Positions 1 to 8,081 of a stretch of DNA of 37,038 nucleotides are shown piece by piece (position 1 is the first letter of the stretch; the number at the start of each line of letters is the position of its first letter). The stretch is from Bacillus sp. AFS098217 (GTDB lineage Bacteria > Bacillota > Bacilli > Bacillales > Bacillaceae_G): contig NZ_NVPR01000031.1 in NCBI RefSeq assembly GCF_002551815.1, forward strand, positions 1-37,038. Direction: 5' to 3'. The notes beneath the pieces were generated by a model, which saw only the letters and a program-made list of their open reading frames with translations, searched no databases and was not told the DNA's origin. The position numbers and the translations under genes were made by a program.

Positions 1-644
1 TTTACTTGGTTACCGAAAATGTCATCTAATTGACGAAGACGTTCTGCACTTAAGTCGATGATTGTTACATCCGCACCTAGTCCAACTGCAATTTTAGCAG
101 CATTTGTACCAGCTTGTCCACCACCGATAATTGTTACTTTACCACGTTTTACCCCTGGAACGCCTGCAAGTAAGATACCTTTGCCGCCTTTTGTCTTTTC
201 AAGGAATTGTGCACCGATTTGTGCAGACATACGACCAGCTACTTCACTCATAGGTGCAAGTAATGGTAAAGAACGGTTTTCTAATTGTACTGTTTCATAA
301 GCGATAGAAACAACTTTCTTTTCAATTAATGCTTTTGTTAATTCTGGTTCTGGAGCTAAGTGTAAATATGTGAATAAGATTAGACCTTCGCTAAAGTGCT
401 TGTATTCGCTTTCAACTGGCTCTTTAACTTTCATAACCATATCCATGTTCCAAGCTTCTTCAGCTGTATCAACAAGTTTTGCCCCTGCTTCAACATACTC
501 AGCATCTGTAAAACCAGATCCTAAACCTGCACCCTTTTGAATGAATACTTCGTGATTGTTACGAATTAAATGTACAACACCAGCTGGTGTCATTGCCACA
601 CGGTTTTCGTTGTTTTTAATTTCTGTTGGTACCCCAATACGCAT
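1..644 (-). CDS. ald: Alanine dehydrogenase, N-terminal part (cut by window edge)
   Basis: Catalyses NAD-dependent oxidative deamination of L-alanine to pyruvate and ammonia in the cytoplasm. About 214 codons of the usual ~370 are present; the C-terminus lies beyond base 1. The translation begins [20 protein letters not shown], the typical start of the alanine dehydrogenase / transhydrogenase N-terminal domain. Further on are KVKEP and the start of the Rossmann domain with [20 protein letters not shown]. The ATG at 644-642 follows AAGGGGG (about 653-660) at good spacing. The gene is read away from the transporter operon, and a perfect catabolite-response-element-like site lies about 100 bp upstream (745-758). 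Identity is secure for the part seen. Confidence 0.96.
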   Translation of the reverse strand, partial: MRIGVPTEIKNNENRVAMTPAGVVHLIRNNHEVFIQKGAGLGSGFTDAEYVEAGAKLVDTAEEAWNMDMVMKVKEPVESEYKHFSEGLILFTYLHLAPEPELTKALIEKKVVSIAYETVQLENRSLPLLAPMSEVAGRMSAQIGAQFLEKTKGGKGILLAGVPGVKRGKVTIIGGGQAGTNAAKIAVGLGADVTIIDLSAERLRQLDDIFGNQV

Positions 645-728
645 AATAAAATGCCCCCTTATAATTAACAGAAAAAAGGAATTCTTTTTTCTTTTTATAA
701 TAATTAATAACTTATGTCCTTATTCTAG

Positions 729-758
729 CATAACTTAAAAGTTATGAAAACGCTAACA
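729..758 (-). promoter_or_regulatory. ald promoter region: cre-like site and inverted repeat
   Basis: Bases 745-758 read TGAAAACGCTAACA, which fits the CcpA cre consensus TGWAANCGNTNWCA at every defined position. Overlapping it, 729-746 is an inverted repeat with perfect 8-bp arms (CATAACTT / AAGTTATG, two-base centre). On the minus strand a plausible -10 TAGAAT follows at about 727-722. The arrangement suggests control of ald by carbon catabolite signals and perhaps by a local regulator. Function is inferred from sequence only. Confidence 0.5.
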
Positions 759-1008
759 TACTAATTTAAAAGAAGTTTTTATATTGGGAATAGTGTAAAT
801 ATAAAGAACTTTATTTCACAAGGATGTTTCATGTATTTTTATTATCTTTCCTTCTTTTCTTATTATCTATCATTCTATTTTCATTATAACCATGGAAACT
901 ACACATTCCTTGTTTATTATTTGACAATAATATAACAATGTAAAAAACCAACATAAACCGCATACATATGCACTTTAAATTCCCTGTAACATTTTAGAAA
1001 TATATTCT

Positions 1009-1198
1009 TTTTATATCAATCCATTTTAATTTTTCACCCTATAAATCGCTACTAGGAAGAACAAAAGGTGATTTACACTCGGTTTCTCTCTCTGTTTTAA
1101 CCTGGTATGGGGCAGGGCTTCTATGCACGGCCGGATGCTCTCGTCCCTCTAAAAAGAAAGGTTTTTTATGTCAGTTTTCAACTTGTATTTATATAAAA
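1009..1198 (+). repeat. bcr-like interspersed repeat, copy 1
   Basis: One of about ten copies of a ~190-bp repeat. It has the left end TATATCAATCCATTTTAAT, the middle block TTTACACTCGGTTTCTCTC, the core CTTCTATGCACGGCCGGATG and the right part AAAGAAAGGTTTTTTATGTC. It lies between ald and the terminator of the transporter operon. It resembles the bcr chromosomal repeats of the B. cereus group; the exact bcr subfamily was not determined. Confidence 0.75.
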
Positions 1199-1236
1199 CA
1201 AACATGCTAAAAATTAAAGAAGTGAATCAACAACAA

Positions 1237-1263
1237 AGGCCTATCCCTATTTGGGATAAGCCT
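1237..1263 (-). terminator. Terminator of the ugp-like operon
   Basis: An inverted repeat (AGGCCTATCCC / TGGGATAAGCCT, short loop) lies just past the stop codon of the ATPase gene. On the minus strand it is followed by CTTTGTTGTTG, a moderate U-rich tail. Confidence 0.7.
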
Positions 1264-1274
1264 AGTGAAATAAT

Positions 1275-2375
1275 CTATAAAACAATTCGTTTTTCAGTTT
1301 CAGCATCAAAATAATGAACTTTGTCCATATTCAAAGCTAGATCCATCTTTGAGTGACTGTGCACATCAGCAGAGGCGTCAACACGTGCAACAAAGGATTG
1401 GCCATTGATGTTGGAATACAGATATGTTTCGGATCCCATTAATTCTGACACATCAATCGTTACCGTTACTTTTGCATTATAAGGTAAGTCTGAAATTGCT
1501 TTTCCATAATAAAAGTCTTCTGGACGTATCCCTATAATGATTTCTTTATTAGCATACCCTTTGTTTCGCAAACTTTTCATCTTCTCTTCCGGAACTTCAA
1601 TTTTCCACTTATCAATCATAACCGTACTTTCTGTTAATGTTCCTTTGAAAAAATTCATTCCAGGAGAGCCAATAAATCCTCCGACAAATACATTCTCTGG
1701 ATTTTCATAGACTTCTTTAGGTGTACCGACTTGTTGTATAATACCATCCTTTAGTACAACTAAGCGCGTCGCCATCGTCATAGCTTCTATTTGATCATGC
1801 GTGACATACACAGTTGTTGTTTGCAGCTGTTGGTGTAATTTTGTAATCTCCGCACGCATTTGAACGCGTAGCTTCGCATCTAAGTTTGACAATGGCTCGT
1901 CCATTAAGAACACTTTTGCATTCCGAACAATCGCTCGTCCTAAGGCAACACGCTGACGCTGTCCACCTGAAAGTGCTTTTGGCTTTCTTTCTAAATATGT
2001 CTCAAGCCCAAGGATCTTCGCTGCATGTTTCACACGTTGGTCAATCTCCGTTTTACTATATTTTCGCAGTTTTAACCCGAACGCCATGTTATCATAAACA
2101 CTCATATGCGGATAAAGAGCATAGTTTTGAAAGACCATTGCTATATCTCTATCTTTTGGTGTAACATCATTCACACGCTTTCCATCAATATAAAAGTCTC
2201 CCTCTGAAATCTCCTCAAGTCCTGCAATCATACGTAATGTCGTTGATTTTCCACATCCTGAAGGTCCAACCAAAACGATAAATTCTCCATCATTCACTTC
2301 TAAATTAAAATCTTTTACGATTGTCACATCATGATCATATTTCTTATAAATATTTTTGAATGATAGCTGAGCCAT
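1275..2375 (-). CDS. ugpC: ABC transporter ATPase, UgpC/MsmX-like
   Basis: Cytoplasmic ATPase that powers import through the two permeases encoded upstream in the operon. At 366 aa it has the usual length of a CUT1-type ATPase. Visible motifs: Walker A GPSGCGKST (residues 37-45), signature LSGGQ (135-139), Walker B VFLMDEP (155-161), H-loop histidine at about 193, and a C-terminal TOBE-like domain from about residue 240 containing IIGIRPEDF. The start is supported by ATAGGAGGCAATT directly before ATG. It is the last gene of the operon and is separated from the HAD gene by 225 bp holding a highly folded repeat, so it may be expressed at a different level. ATPases of this type can serve several sugar-type importers, so it may not be exclusive to this one. 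Confidence 0.93.
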   Translation of the reverse strand: MAQLSFKNIYKKYDHDVTIVKDFNLEVNDGEFIVLVGPSGCGKSTTLRMIAGLEEISEGDFYIDGKRVNDVTPKDRDIAMVFQNYALYPHMSVYDNMAFGLKLRKYSKTEIDQRVKHAAKILGLETYLERKPKALSGGQRQRVALGRAIVRNAKVFLMDEPLSNLDAKLRVQMRAEITKLHQQLQTTTVYVTHDQIEAMTMATRLVVLKDGIIQQVGTPKEVYENPENVFVGGFIGSPGMNFFKGTLTESTVMIDKWKIEVPEEKMKSLRNKGYANKEIIIGIRPEDFYYGKAISDLPYNAKVTVTIDVSELMGSETYLYSNINGQSFVARVDASADVHSHSKMDLALNMDKVHYFDAETEKRIVL

Positions 2376-2443
2376 AATTGCCTCCTATAATTTTAGCTAT
2401 TTTGAAAGATACTGTTATCGACAATATTGATCACACCGTTGTT

Positions 2444-2604
2444 TTATCCCGCTATTCGCGGGCAGTAAGATCCCCCCGCCTCAAGATCGAGAGAGAAGCA
2501 AAGAAGATAGGTGAGGGATAACTGCCCGTAAAAGCCCGATTGGGCGGGCTTTCCATCAGTGGGGGGATAAAAACCTCCCCCCACTGATGGAAGTTTCACT
2601 TTAT
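2444..2604. repeat. Highly structured repeat between the HAD and ATPase genes
   Basis: GC-rich, strongly folded DNA in an AT-rich setting. Visible pairings: CCCGC 2448-2452 with GCGGG 2458-2462; AAAGCCCG 2531-2538 with CGGGCTTT 2545-2552; a perfect 14-bp stem 2553-2566 with 2577-2590. Also visible are TATCCC 2445-2450 with GGGATA 2515-2520 and GGGCAGT 2460-2466 with ACTGCCC 2521-2527. The last two interleave (pseudoknot or alternative folds). The right edge AAGTTTCACTTTAT runs over the HAD stop codon. A partial copy of the right end lies at 19228-19283, so this is a dispersed element. Both copies sit between genes of one operon. Confidence 0.7.
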
Positions 2605-3308
2605 AAAACTTTGCAAATATCCTTCATGCTGTCTAAAATATAATCCGCTTCTCCTTCTAAATCTTCCTTCCTGCTCGCACCTGATAGGACGCCCACTACT
2701 TTAATGTTGCTATTTCTTGCAAATCTAACGTCTGTTAATGTATCACCTACCATTAACACATCGTCTTCAGCCAGTGAGAATTTTTCTTTAAACATATAAT
2801 AAAAATCACTTTCAGGTTTTGTTTTATTGACACCATCATCTGCACCTAAAAAATCCACATAATCATATAATCCTGTCATTTTAAGTGAATGAATAGCTGC
2901 ATCAACGTCGTCCGCTGTAACAACCCCAATTACATATCCATGGTCTTTTAAATATTGTAATGTTTCCTTTGCGCCTTCCACTTCTGTAAATACGAGATCA
3001 TCTGCTGTAGAGTGTTTTTTGAATAATGCACATACATCATGAATAAAGTTTTCTTTATTCACATGTTGATTTTCTAATAACGAAAACCATGCAGCCGCAA
3101 TAAAGTAATTTGTGCGACAAGCTAGTAAACTTGTACTCTCAAAATCGTTATCACTCATACCAATAATCTTTAGGTAATCATCTCTTTTATTTTTTTCATT
3201 TGGATACATTTGAAATATATCATCTAGCACACGATGAACAATTTTGTACCAGACCGAATCTAGCTGTATTAGTGTTCCATCTTTATCAAAAATAATTCCT
3301 TTATTCAC
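2601..3308 (-). CDS. HAD-family phosphatase (Gph/PGP-like)
   Basis: Cytoplasmic haloacid-dehalogenase-type phosphohydrolase of 235 aa. Motif I is DKDGTL (residues 8-13, with Asp8 and Asp10 as nucleophile and acid). Motif II threonine lies in GVVTADD, the motif III lysine in KTKPES, and motif IV in VGDTLTD. The helical cap between motifs I and II places it among phosphoglycolate-phosphatase-like HAD enzymes. The start is GTG at 3308, with AGGAGG about 8 bp upstream, and it overlaps the end of the PHP gene by 8 bp, implying coupled translation. Position between the PHP phosphoesterase and the importer ATPase suggests it removes phosphate from an imported, partly hydrolysed organophosphate; the substrate is unknown. 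Its stop codon lies in the edge of the structured repeat. Confidence 0.87.
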   Translation of the reverse strand: MNKGIIFDKDGTLIQLDSVWYKIVHRVLDDIFQMYPNEKNKRDDYLKIIGMSDNDFESTSLLACRTNYFIAAAWFSLLENQHVNKENFIHDVCALFKKHSTADDLVFTEVEGAKETLQYLKDHGYVIGVVTADDVDAAIHSLKMTGLYDYVDFLGADDGVNKTKPESDFYYMFKEKFSLAEDDVLMVGDTLTDVRFARNSNIKVVGVLSGASRKEDLEGEADYILDSMKDICKVL

Positions 3309-4728
3309 CTTCTGATCCTCCTAAAACTTCATACCATGTTTTAATACTCTGACGCTTAACGTTATTATGAATAGGATTTATAAACGCTACTAACTCATCA
3401 TCTTCCCAACCTTCAACCCTAGCATATGCTCCTTCATTTAAAGAAAAATCAAAGGTCACTTGGCCGCCGAATTCTTTTTCGATTATTTGGCCATTCACAA
3501 TCAATCTCCACTCACACGGTTTATCTGTATGAATATTGTAACGAATATTTCCTTGAACCTCATCGCCAACATAAATGCTTTTACCTTCGTTTTGAATATC
3601 TATTTCTAATTTTCTAAATCGAGAAAAATAAATTCTGCCTTTTGAGATAGCATCCTTTAAATTTTTAATAGATAAACCATTACATAATACATACGTTCCT
3701 GGGTCACCATAAATCGATGGGTCTTTAGATCCTGGGAATGTTTTAGATGGGTGTAAATGAGAGTCACTTCCTCCTATCCCCCAGATTTTAAGACCATTTA
3801 GCCACATTTGATCGAAGAACTTTAAAGCTTCCAAAGTAGATGGTTTGCTCTTTTTATAAGTTGGATCACACATGATTTCCATTGTATGAACATTTTCTAA
3901 GTTAATATCAACTTGGTTCGCCCAAGGCTTCATAAATGGATGATTCACGCTAATTAAATAACCTTTTTCTTTCATGAGAGAAAATAGCTCATTCATGCTT
4001 TTAGCGTTAAACGATTCATCGAAACACTCTGTAAAATTAACATATTCCTTCATACCGAACATATTGTAATGCCCGTAAGGAGTTGTAAGTTCCATAGATG
4101 GTATAATTAATGTGTTTCCTTTTTGATACGAGGGCATGACAATGTTGTGTTCCGTCGCATATAAAAAATCCAACTCTTGTTTTTCACATACGCTCATTCC
4201 CAGTTCGTCATCTATCTCGCCATCCGTTAAATTTGTGTGTTCATGAAAATCTCCTTTGTACCAACGATGCTCTTCATTTATTACCTTTTCAAAATTGTAT
4301 TCATCAATAAAGACATTTTCCTTGCAAAAATGCTCTCGATTATATTCTCGTTCTAACTCGTCATTCACTAATATATTTACTGTATAGTCAACTTTTCTTC
4401 CGGCAAACTTTACTGCTTTATTTGCACAATGAGGGATATATACTACTTCTAATTCCCAATTACCAGACGGTATTTCCCCTCCAACACAACCAGCTGAACA
4501 AAACTTTGAATCTTTTGCAACAACTAGTTTTTCGTCAACAATTGGTGTTTGATACTGTATACGTACAAAACCGTTAGAGTCTCTCAAGATTAGTAAAAGC
4601 GGAATTTTTCGACTGATTCCTTGATCAATAGTTAATGTAAAATTGACAATATCGGTTGAATCCATTAGAAAAGAATGTTTATTTTTTACGAATGGAGACA
4701 GAGTCATCGTACCTTTCATTTCAATCAT
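3301..4728 (-). CDS. PHP-domain metal-dependent phosphoesterase
   Basis: A protein of about 475 aa. The PHP fold is marked by GDFHEHTNLTDGE (His162 and His164, with a following Asp), LYATEHN (about 189-195), SVNHPF and GIGGSDSHLHPS, which together supply the usual trinuclear-metal ligands. About 155 residues precede the PHP domain and form no motif I recognise; they look beta-rich. About 100 residues follow it. There is no signal peptide, so it probably acts in the cytoplasm. I chose ATG at 4728 over the upstream GTG at 4737 because AAAGGTG ends about 9 bp before it. It sits between the substrate-binding protein and the HAD phosphatase and overlaps the latter. Inference: it cleaves a phosphodiester or cyclic phosphate brought in by the importer. 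Confidence 0.85.
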   Translation of the reverse strand: MIEMKGTMTLSPFVKNKHSFLMDSTDIVNFTLTIDQGISRKIPLLLILRDSNGFVRIQYQTPIVDEKLVVAKDSKFCSAGCVGGEIPSGNWELEVVYIPHCANKAVKFAGRKVDYTVNILVNDELEREYNREHFCKENVFIDEYNFEKVINEEHRWYKGDFHEHTNLTDGEIDDELGMSVCEKQELDFLYATEHNIVMPSYQKGNTLIIPSMELTTPYGHYNMFGMKEYVNFTECFDESFNAKSMNELFSLMKEKGYLISVNHPFMKPWANQVDINLENVHTMEIMCDPTYKKSKPSTLEALKFFDQMWLNGLKIWGIGGSDSHLHPSKTFPGSKDPSIYGDPGTYVLCNGLSIKNLKDAISKGRIYFSRFRKLEIDIQNEGKSIYVGDEVQGNIRYNIHTDKPCEWRLIVNGQIIEKEFGGQVTFDFSLNEGAYARVEGWEDDELVAFINPIHNNVKRQSIKTWYEVLGGSEGE

Positions 4729-4769
4729 GATTCCCACACCTTTTTTTATATTTTAATGATAGAATCATA

Positions 4770-4798
4770 GAGGTACTTCTTTCGTTCAAAAGCACCTC
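4770..4798 (-). other. Intercistronic hairpin after the binding-protein gene
   Basis: An imperfect inverted repeat (GAGGT-A-CTT ... AAG-C-ACCTC) lies between the solute-binding-protein gene and the PHP gene. No strong T-run follows on the minus strand, so it is more likely an attenuator or mRNA-stabilising stem than a full terminator. Such stems are common after binding-protein genes of ABC operons. Confidence 0.45.
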
Positions 4799-4830
4799 AC
4801 GTTTCTCTTCAAAGTAATACATAAACAGGT

Positions 4831-6192
4831 TTATTTCTTCTTTTTCAGAACTTTATCCAACTCTTCCTGCGCAACCTTAGCTGCTTCATCTAGCGCTTTT
4901 TTTGCAGGGACCCCTTCAATTTCTACTTTATCCTTTGCTACATTTAACGCGTCATTAATTTTGCCGCCTGTTGGATCCGTAAATGGTGCAACTCCATATT
5001 GATTTGCTTGCTCTAATGGAACTAATGCTTGTGGTTGTTTTTTAACAAATTCAGCATAAGGCCCATACTCTGTTACATTGTTACGAACGGAGATATAGCC
5101 TGTTGCCATTGACCATTCAGCCGTTTTCTCAGTGCTTGTCGCAAATTTCATAAAGTCATATGCACCTTTTGCTACTTCTGGATCAACATTTCTCGTTAAT
5201 GTGAATAAATACGTTTCTAATTTTGGTGCTGGTTTATGATTACCCCAAGCTGGTTGTGGTAATGCTCCAAATGTGTTAAGGCGTTCTTCCTCAGTCATTC
5301 CTTTACCTAACGATTTAAAGACAAATCCTTGGTCACCAGATGATCCTGTAAATCCTAACGTTCTACCTTCAACTAGATCGATTATTGTTTTATCCCAATA
5401 TTCCCATCCAGTTCCACCTGAATGAATGTTCATAATTTTATCTTCATGAATCCACGTACGGAATTTTTCCCATACCGTAACCCAAGTGTCATCGTTGATT
5501 AACACTTTTTTACCATCTTCACTTAATACATTTCCGCCAGCACTGCGAACCGCATCAATTAAGTTTGTCGTACCCCACATCGGCATCCAACCTGCGTATG
5601 TGACATTTCCATTTGCATCGCGTTTTGCTGCTTTTTTCGCTACTTTTTCTACGCCTTCCCACGTCTTTAAATCGTCAGCAGTAAAGCCATTTTCCGCTAA
5701 TGCTTTTTTATTGTAATAAAAAACTTGAGTTGTACCGTAAAAAGGAATTCCATATAATTTCCCGTCAATTGTTGCTTGGTTCATAAAACCTTTTCCGTAA
5801 TCTTCTTTGTTAAATTGCTTATCATTTTTAACATATTCATCTAGAGGTACAATTAACTTTTTCTTAGCATATTCTTGAATAACGTCTGAACCTAACAACG
5901 CAATTGCTTCTTGGTTATTTGCCGCAAATCCACTTTGAAGCTTTTGATAAGACTCATCGTAGTTACCAGCTTTTGTTGTTCTCACTACATATTTGTCTTG
6001 GCTTTTATTGTATTCCTCGACAATCTTGTCTACTTTGTCTGCAAGTGAACCACCTACTCCATTAATAAACGGAACAACAATCTTATCTCCCTCTTTACTT
6101 GCTTTAACAGTACTCCCTTTTCCACCTGAACAGCCTGCAAGTGCACTAACAAACAATGATACAATTGCTAGAAGCATGAATAATTTTCTCAT
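4831..6192 (-). CDS. ugpB: ABC solute-binding lipoprotein, UgpB-like
   Basis: Extracellular lipoprotein of 453 aa that captures the substrate for the importer. The signal peptide ends in the lipobox L-A-G-C with Cys21. The body has the CUT1 binding-protein layout. Several stretches parallel E. coli UgpB (sn-glycerol-3-phosphate / glycerophosphodiester binding): KAGNYDESYQ (GNYEQS in UgpB), YYNKKALAENGF, a Gly-Trp segment AGWMPMW, TGSSGD, and EWSMATGYISVR near the C-terminal third. These support an organophosphate ligand more than a plain sugar, but do not prove it. AAAGGAGA precedes the ATG. A Lys-rich C-terminus (VLKKKK) ends the protein. Confidence 0.87.
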   Translation of the reverse strand: MRKLFMLLAIVSLFVSALAGCSGGKGSTVKASKEGDKIVVPFINGVGGSLADKVDKIVEEYNKSQDKYVVRTTKAGNYDESYQKLQSGFAANNQEAIALLGSDVIQEYAKKKLIVPLDEYVKNDKQFNKEDYGKGFMNQATIDGKLYGIPFYGTTQVFYYNKKALAENGFTADDLKTWEGVEKVAKKAAKRDANGNVTYAGWMPMWGTTNLIDAVRSAGGNVLSEDGKKVLINDDTWVTVWEKFRTWIHEDKIMNIHSGGTGWEYWDKTIIDLVEGRTLGFTGSSGDQGFVFKSLGKGMTEEERLNTFGALPQPAWGNHKPAPKLETYLFTLTRNVDPEVAKGAYDFMKFATSTEKTAEWSMATGYISVRNNVTEYGPYAEFVKKQPQALVPLEQANQYGVAPFTDPTGGKINDALNVAKDKVEIEGVPAKKALDEAAKVAQEELDKVLKKKK

Positions 6193-6216
6193 CCCGAATG
6201 TCTCCTTTATATTTAG

Positions 6217-7044
6217 TTAACCTTTTATTCCTGAATCAGTAACACCTGAGAGGAACCATTTTTGTAAAACTAAAAATACGATTAAGAGCGGCACCGTGGC
6301 GATTGTACTTGCAACCATAATGTGTGACCAATCTCGGCCTAAGGAACTATTAATGAAATAATCAGCAATTCCGTTAGTAATTAACTTTTGCGTATTATCT
6401 TTCAAGATAAGAGCTGGCCAAATATAATTATTATAATTCCCAATAAATGTAACTAAACCTAATGTTACAAATGAAGATCGCGTCATTGGAAAAATAATCT
6501 TCCAAAGAATACGCCAATCACTTGCTCCATCAATTTTGGCTGCTTCTACTATTTCATAACCAACCTTGTGGAATGATTGTTTTAAATAGAAAATACCGAA
6601 TACACTAACAGCCATAGAAATGATGTATCCAAAATGTGAATCAAGTAACCCAACTTTTCCTAACATCACATATACAGGAACATACGATACAGCTCCAGGA
6701 ATCATGTAGGTTGCCATGACAACACTAAACGTTAAGTTCTTCCCTTTGAACTTATAAAATGCCAACATATAAGCAAAGAGCGCAGACGAAATAAGTACAT
6801 ATATCGTAATAATGAAAGAAGTATAAAAACTATTAAATATATACGTGTTAAATGGAAGAATTTCTAATACTTGACGATAATTTTCCCAGTGAAATTCCTT
6901 AGGCCAAAAGCCGCCTTGTAATACTTCACTAGATGTTTTAAACGAACCAAGTACCATCCATATGAATGGAAAGACAAACAAAATACTTGCTACAGCTAAA
7001 AAGAGATGCTTTATGATTAATGGAGTCTTTTTCATATCATTCAT
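6217..7044 (-). CDS. ugpE: ABC permease, UgpE-like
   Basis: Second inner-membrane permease of the importer, about 275 aa with roughly six hydrophobic segments. The EAA loop that docks the ATPase is EAAKIDGASDWRILWKIIFP. The start is chosen at ATG 7044, which forms a TGATG stop-start overlap with the preceding permease and has GGGTGA 6-7 bp upstream. An earlier in-frame GTG (7059) has AGGTGA only 3 bp away and is less likely. The stop lies 24 bp before the binding-protein start, so the genes are co-transcribed. Confidence 0.9.
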   Translation of the reverse strand: MNDMKKTPLIIKHLFLAVASILFVFPFIWMVLGSFKTSSEVLQGGFWPKEFHWENYRQVLEILPFNTYIFNSFYTSFIITIYVLISSALFAYMLAFYKFKGKNLTFSVVMATYMIPGAVSYVPVYVMLGKVGLLDSHFGYIISMAVSVFGIFYLKQSFHKVGYEIVEAAKIDGASDWRILWKIIFPMTRSSFVTLGLVTFIGNYNNYIWPALILKDNTQKLITNGIADYFINSSLGRDWSHIMVASTIATVPLLIVFLVLQKWFLSGVTDSGIKG

Positions 7045-7910
7045 CAATAGTTCACCCACTTGTCACCTATTATCTTGTTTATAACAGATAGTAGAATTGT
7101 AATGATTAATATAATAAATGCGATTGCCGTTGCAGACCCCATATCAAACTGTTCAAACGCTTGTTGGAAGAATAAATAAAGTAACGTTCGCGTCGATCCA
7201 CTCGGTCCACCTTGTGTTAAGATTTTAATTTGATCATAAGCCTGTACCGAAGAAATTATATTGACAACAACTAAGAAGAAGGTTGTTGATGAAACCATCG
7301 GTAGTGTTACATACCGAAATTTCTGCCATGAATTCGCTCCATCAATACTAGCTGCTTCATACAAGCTATCTGGTACTTTCTCTAGTGCACCGATATAGAA
7401 AATCATCGTCCATCCAACTAATTTCCATACTGTTACAATAATGACCGCGAGCATCGCTGTATGACTACTCTGCAGCCAGTCCAATCCCGGTATCCCGAAA
7501 AAACCTAGCACCTTATTGATAGCTCCAAATTTAGGTTCATATAGAAGTGACCATACAATGGATACAGCTACTGTCGGCGTTACCCAAGGTGAGAAAATTA
7601 GTAATTGATAAATTGCAGAACCTCTGAACTTCTTTCGGAAGAACAATGCAAAACCTAAACCTAATACAATCGTTGGAACGACTGTCCCAATTCCGAAATA
7701 AAGAGTATTTAACAATGCCTGTATAAAAGAATCCTGTGTAAACAAATTAAAATAGTTATCTAAACCAACAAAATTAAAGTCATTTGTCATGAAATCCCAG
7801 TCTGTAAAACTAATACCTAAACTAATTAAATTCGGAATGATCCAAAATAATATTAGAGGTATTCCAACCGGTAATAAAAAGAACACAGCTTTTGATAATT
7901 TTATTTGCAT
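7044..7910 (-). CDS. ugpA: ABC permease, UgpA-like
   Basis: First permease of the importer, 288 aa, with about six membrane segments (the first at residues 9-30). The EAA loop is EAASIDGANSWQKFRYVTLP, followed by the typical QAYDQIKILTQGGP segment of CUT1 / Ugp permeases. AGGAGGGG lies 7 bp before the ATG. It is the first gene of the operon; a 28-bp imperfect palindrome overlapping a likely promoter lies 38-65 bp upstream. Confidence 0.91.
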   Translation of the reverse strand: MQIKLSKAVFFLLPVGIPLILFWIIPNLISLGISFTDWDFMTNDFNFVGLDNYFNLFTQDSFIQALLNTLYFGIGTVVPTIVLGLGFALFFRKKFRGSAIYQLLIFSPWVTPTVAVSIVWSLLYEPKFGAINKVLGFFGIPGLDWLQSSHTAMLAVIIVTVWKLVGWTMIFYIGALEKVPDSLYEAASIDGANSWQKFRYVTLPMVSSTTFFLVVVNIISSVQAYDQIKILTQGGPSGSTRTLLYLFFQQAFEQFDMGSATAIAFIILIITILLSVINKIIGDKWVNY

Positions 7911-7947
7911 TCTCGTCCCCTCCTAATTCATATTGTACGGGCACATT

Positions 7948-8004
7948 ATTAACACAATGTTGTTATTATGTTAATGAATTGTAAAATCAACATAAAAACA
8001 AAAC
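7948..8004 (-). promoter_or_regulatory. Promoter and operator of the ugp-like operon
   Basis: Bases 7948-7975 form a 28-bp palindrome: 11-bp arms ATTAACACAAT / ATTATGTTAAT with one mismatch and a 6-bp centre. On the minus strand a -35 TTGATT and -10 TAATAA 16 bp apart overlap its distal arm. An AACAAAACAAAACA tract lies just upstream of the promoter (about 7997-8010), reminiscent of A/C-rich DeoR/GlpR-family binding sites. The adjacent DeoR-type gene is the obvious candidate ligand-sensing repressor. Inferred from sequence only. Confidence 0.5.
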
Positions 8005-8037
8005 AAAACAATATATTTACAAAAAAATATAACAAAA

Positions 8038-8064
8038 AAACTATTTCTCATTAAGAAATAGTTT
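8038..8064 (-). terminator. Terminator of the DeoR-family gene
   Basis: A perfect 11-bp stem (AAACTATTTCT / AGAAATAGTTT) is followed on the minus strand by seven T. It separates the regulator from the importer operon transcribed in the same direction. Confidence 0.85.
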
Positions 8065-8081
8065 ACTTCAAGATTTTCTTT

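Noticed and set aside
831-935. 34-codon plus-strand ORF rich in Tyr, Phe and Leu
   Set aside because: Composition follows the T-rich local DNA, the ribosome site is marginal, and there is no protein-like pattern.
3426-3617. Plus-strand 63-codon ORF
   Set aside because: Antisense shadow of the PHP gene without a ribosome site.
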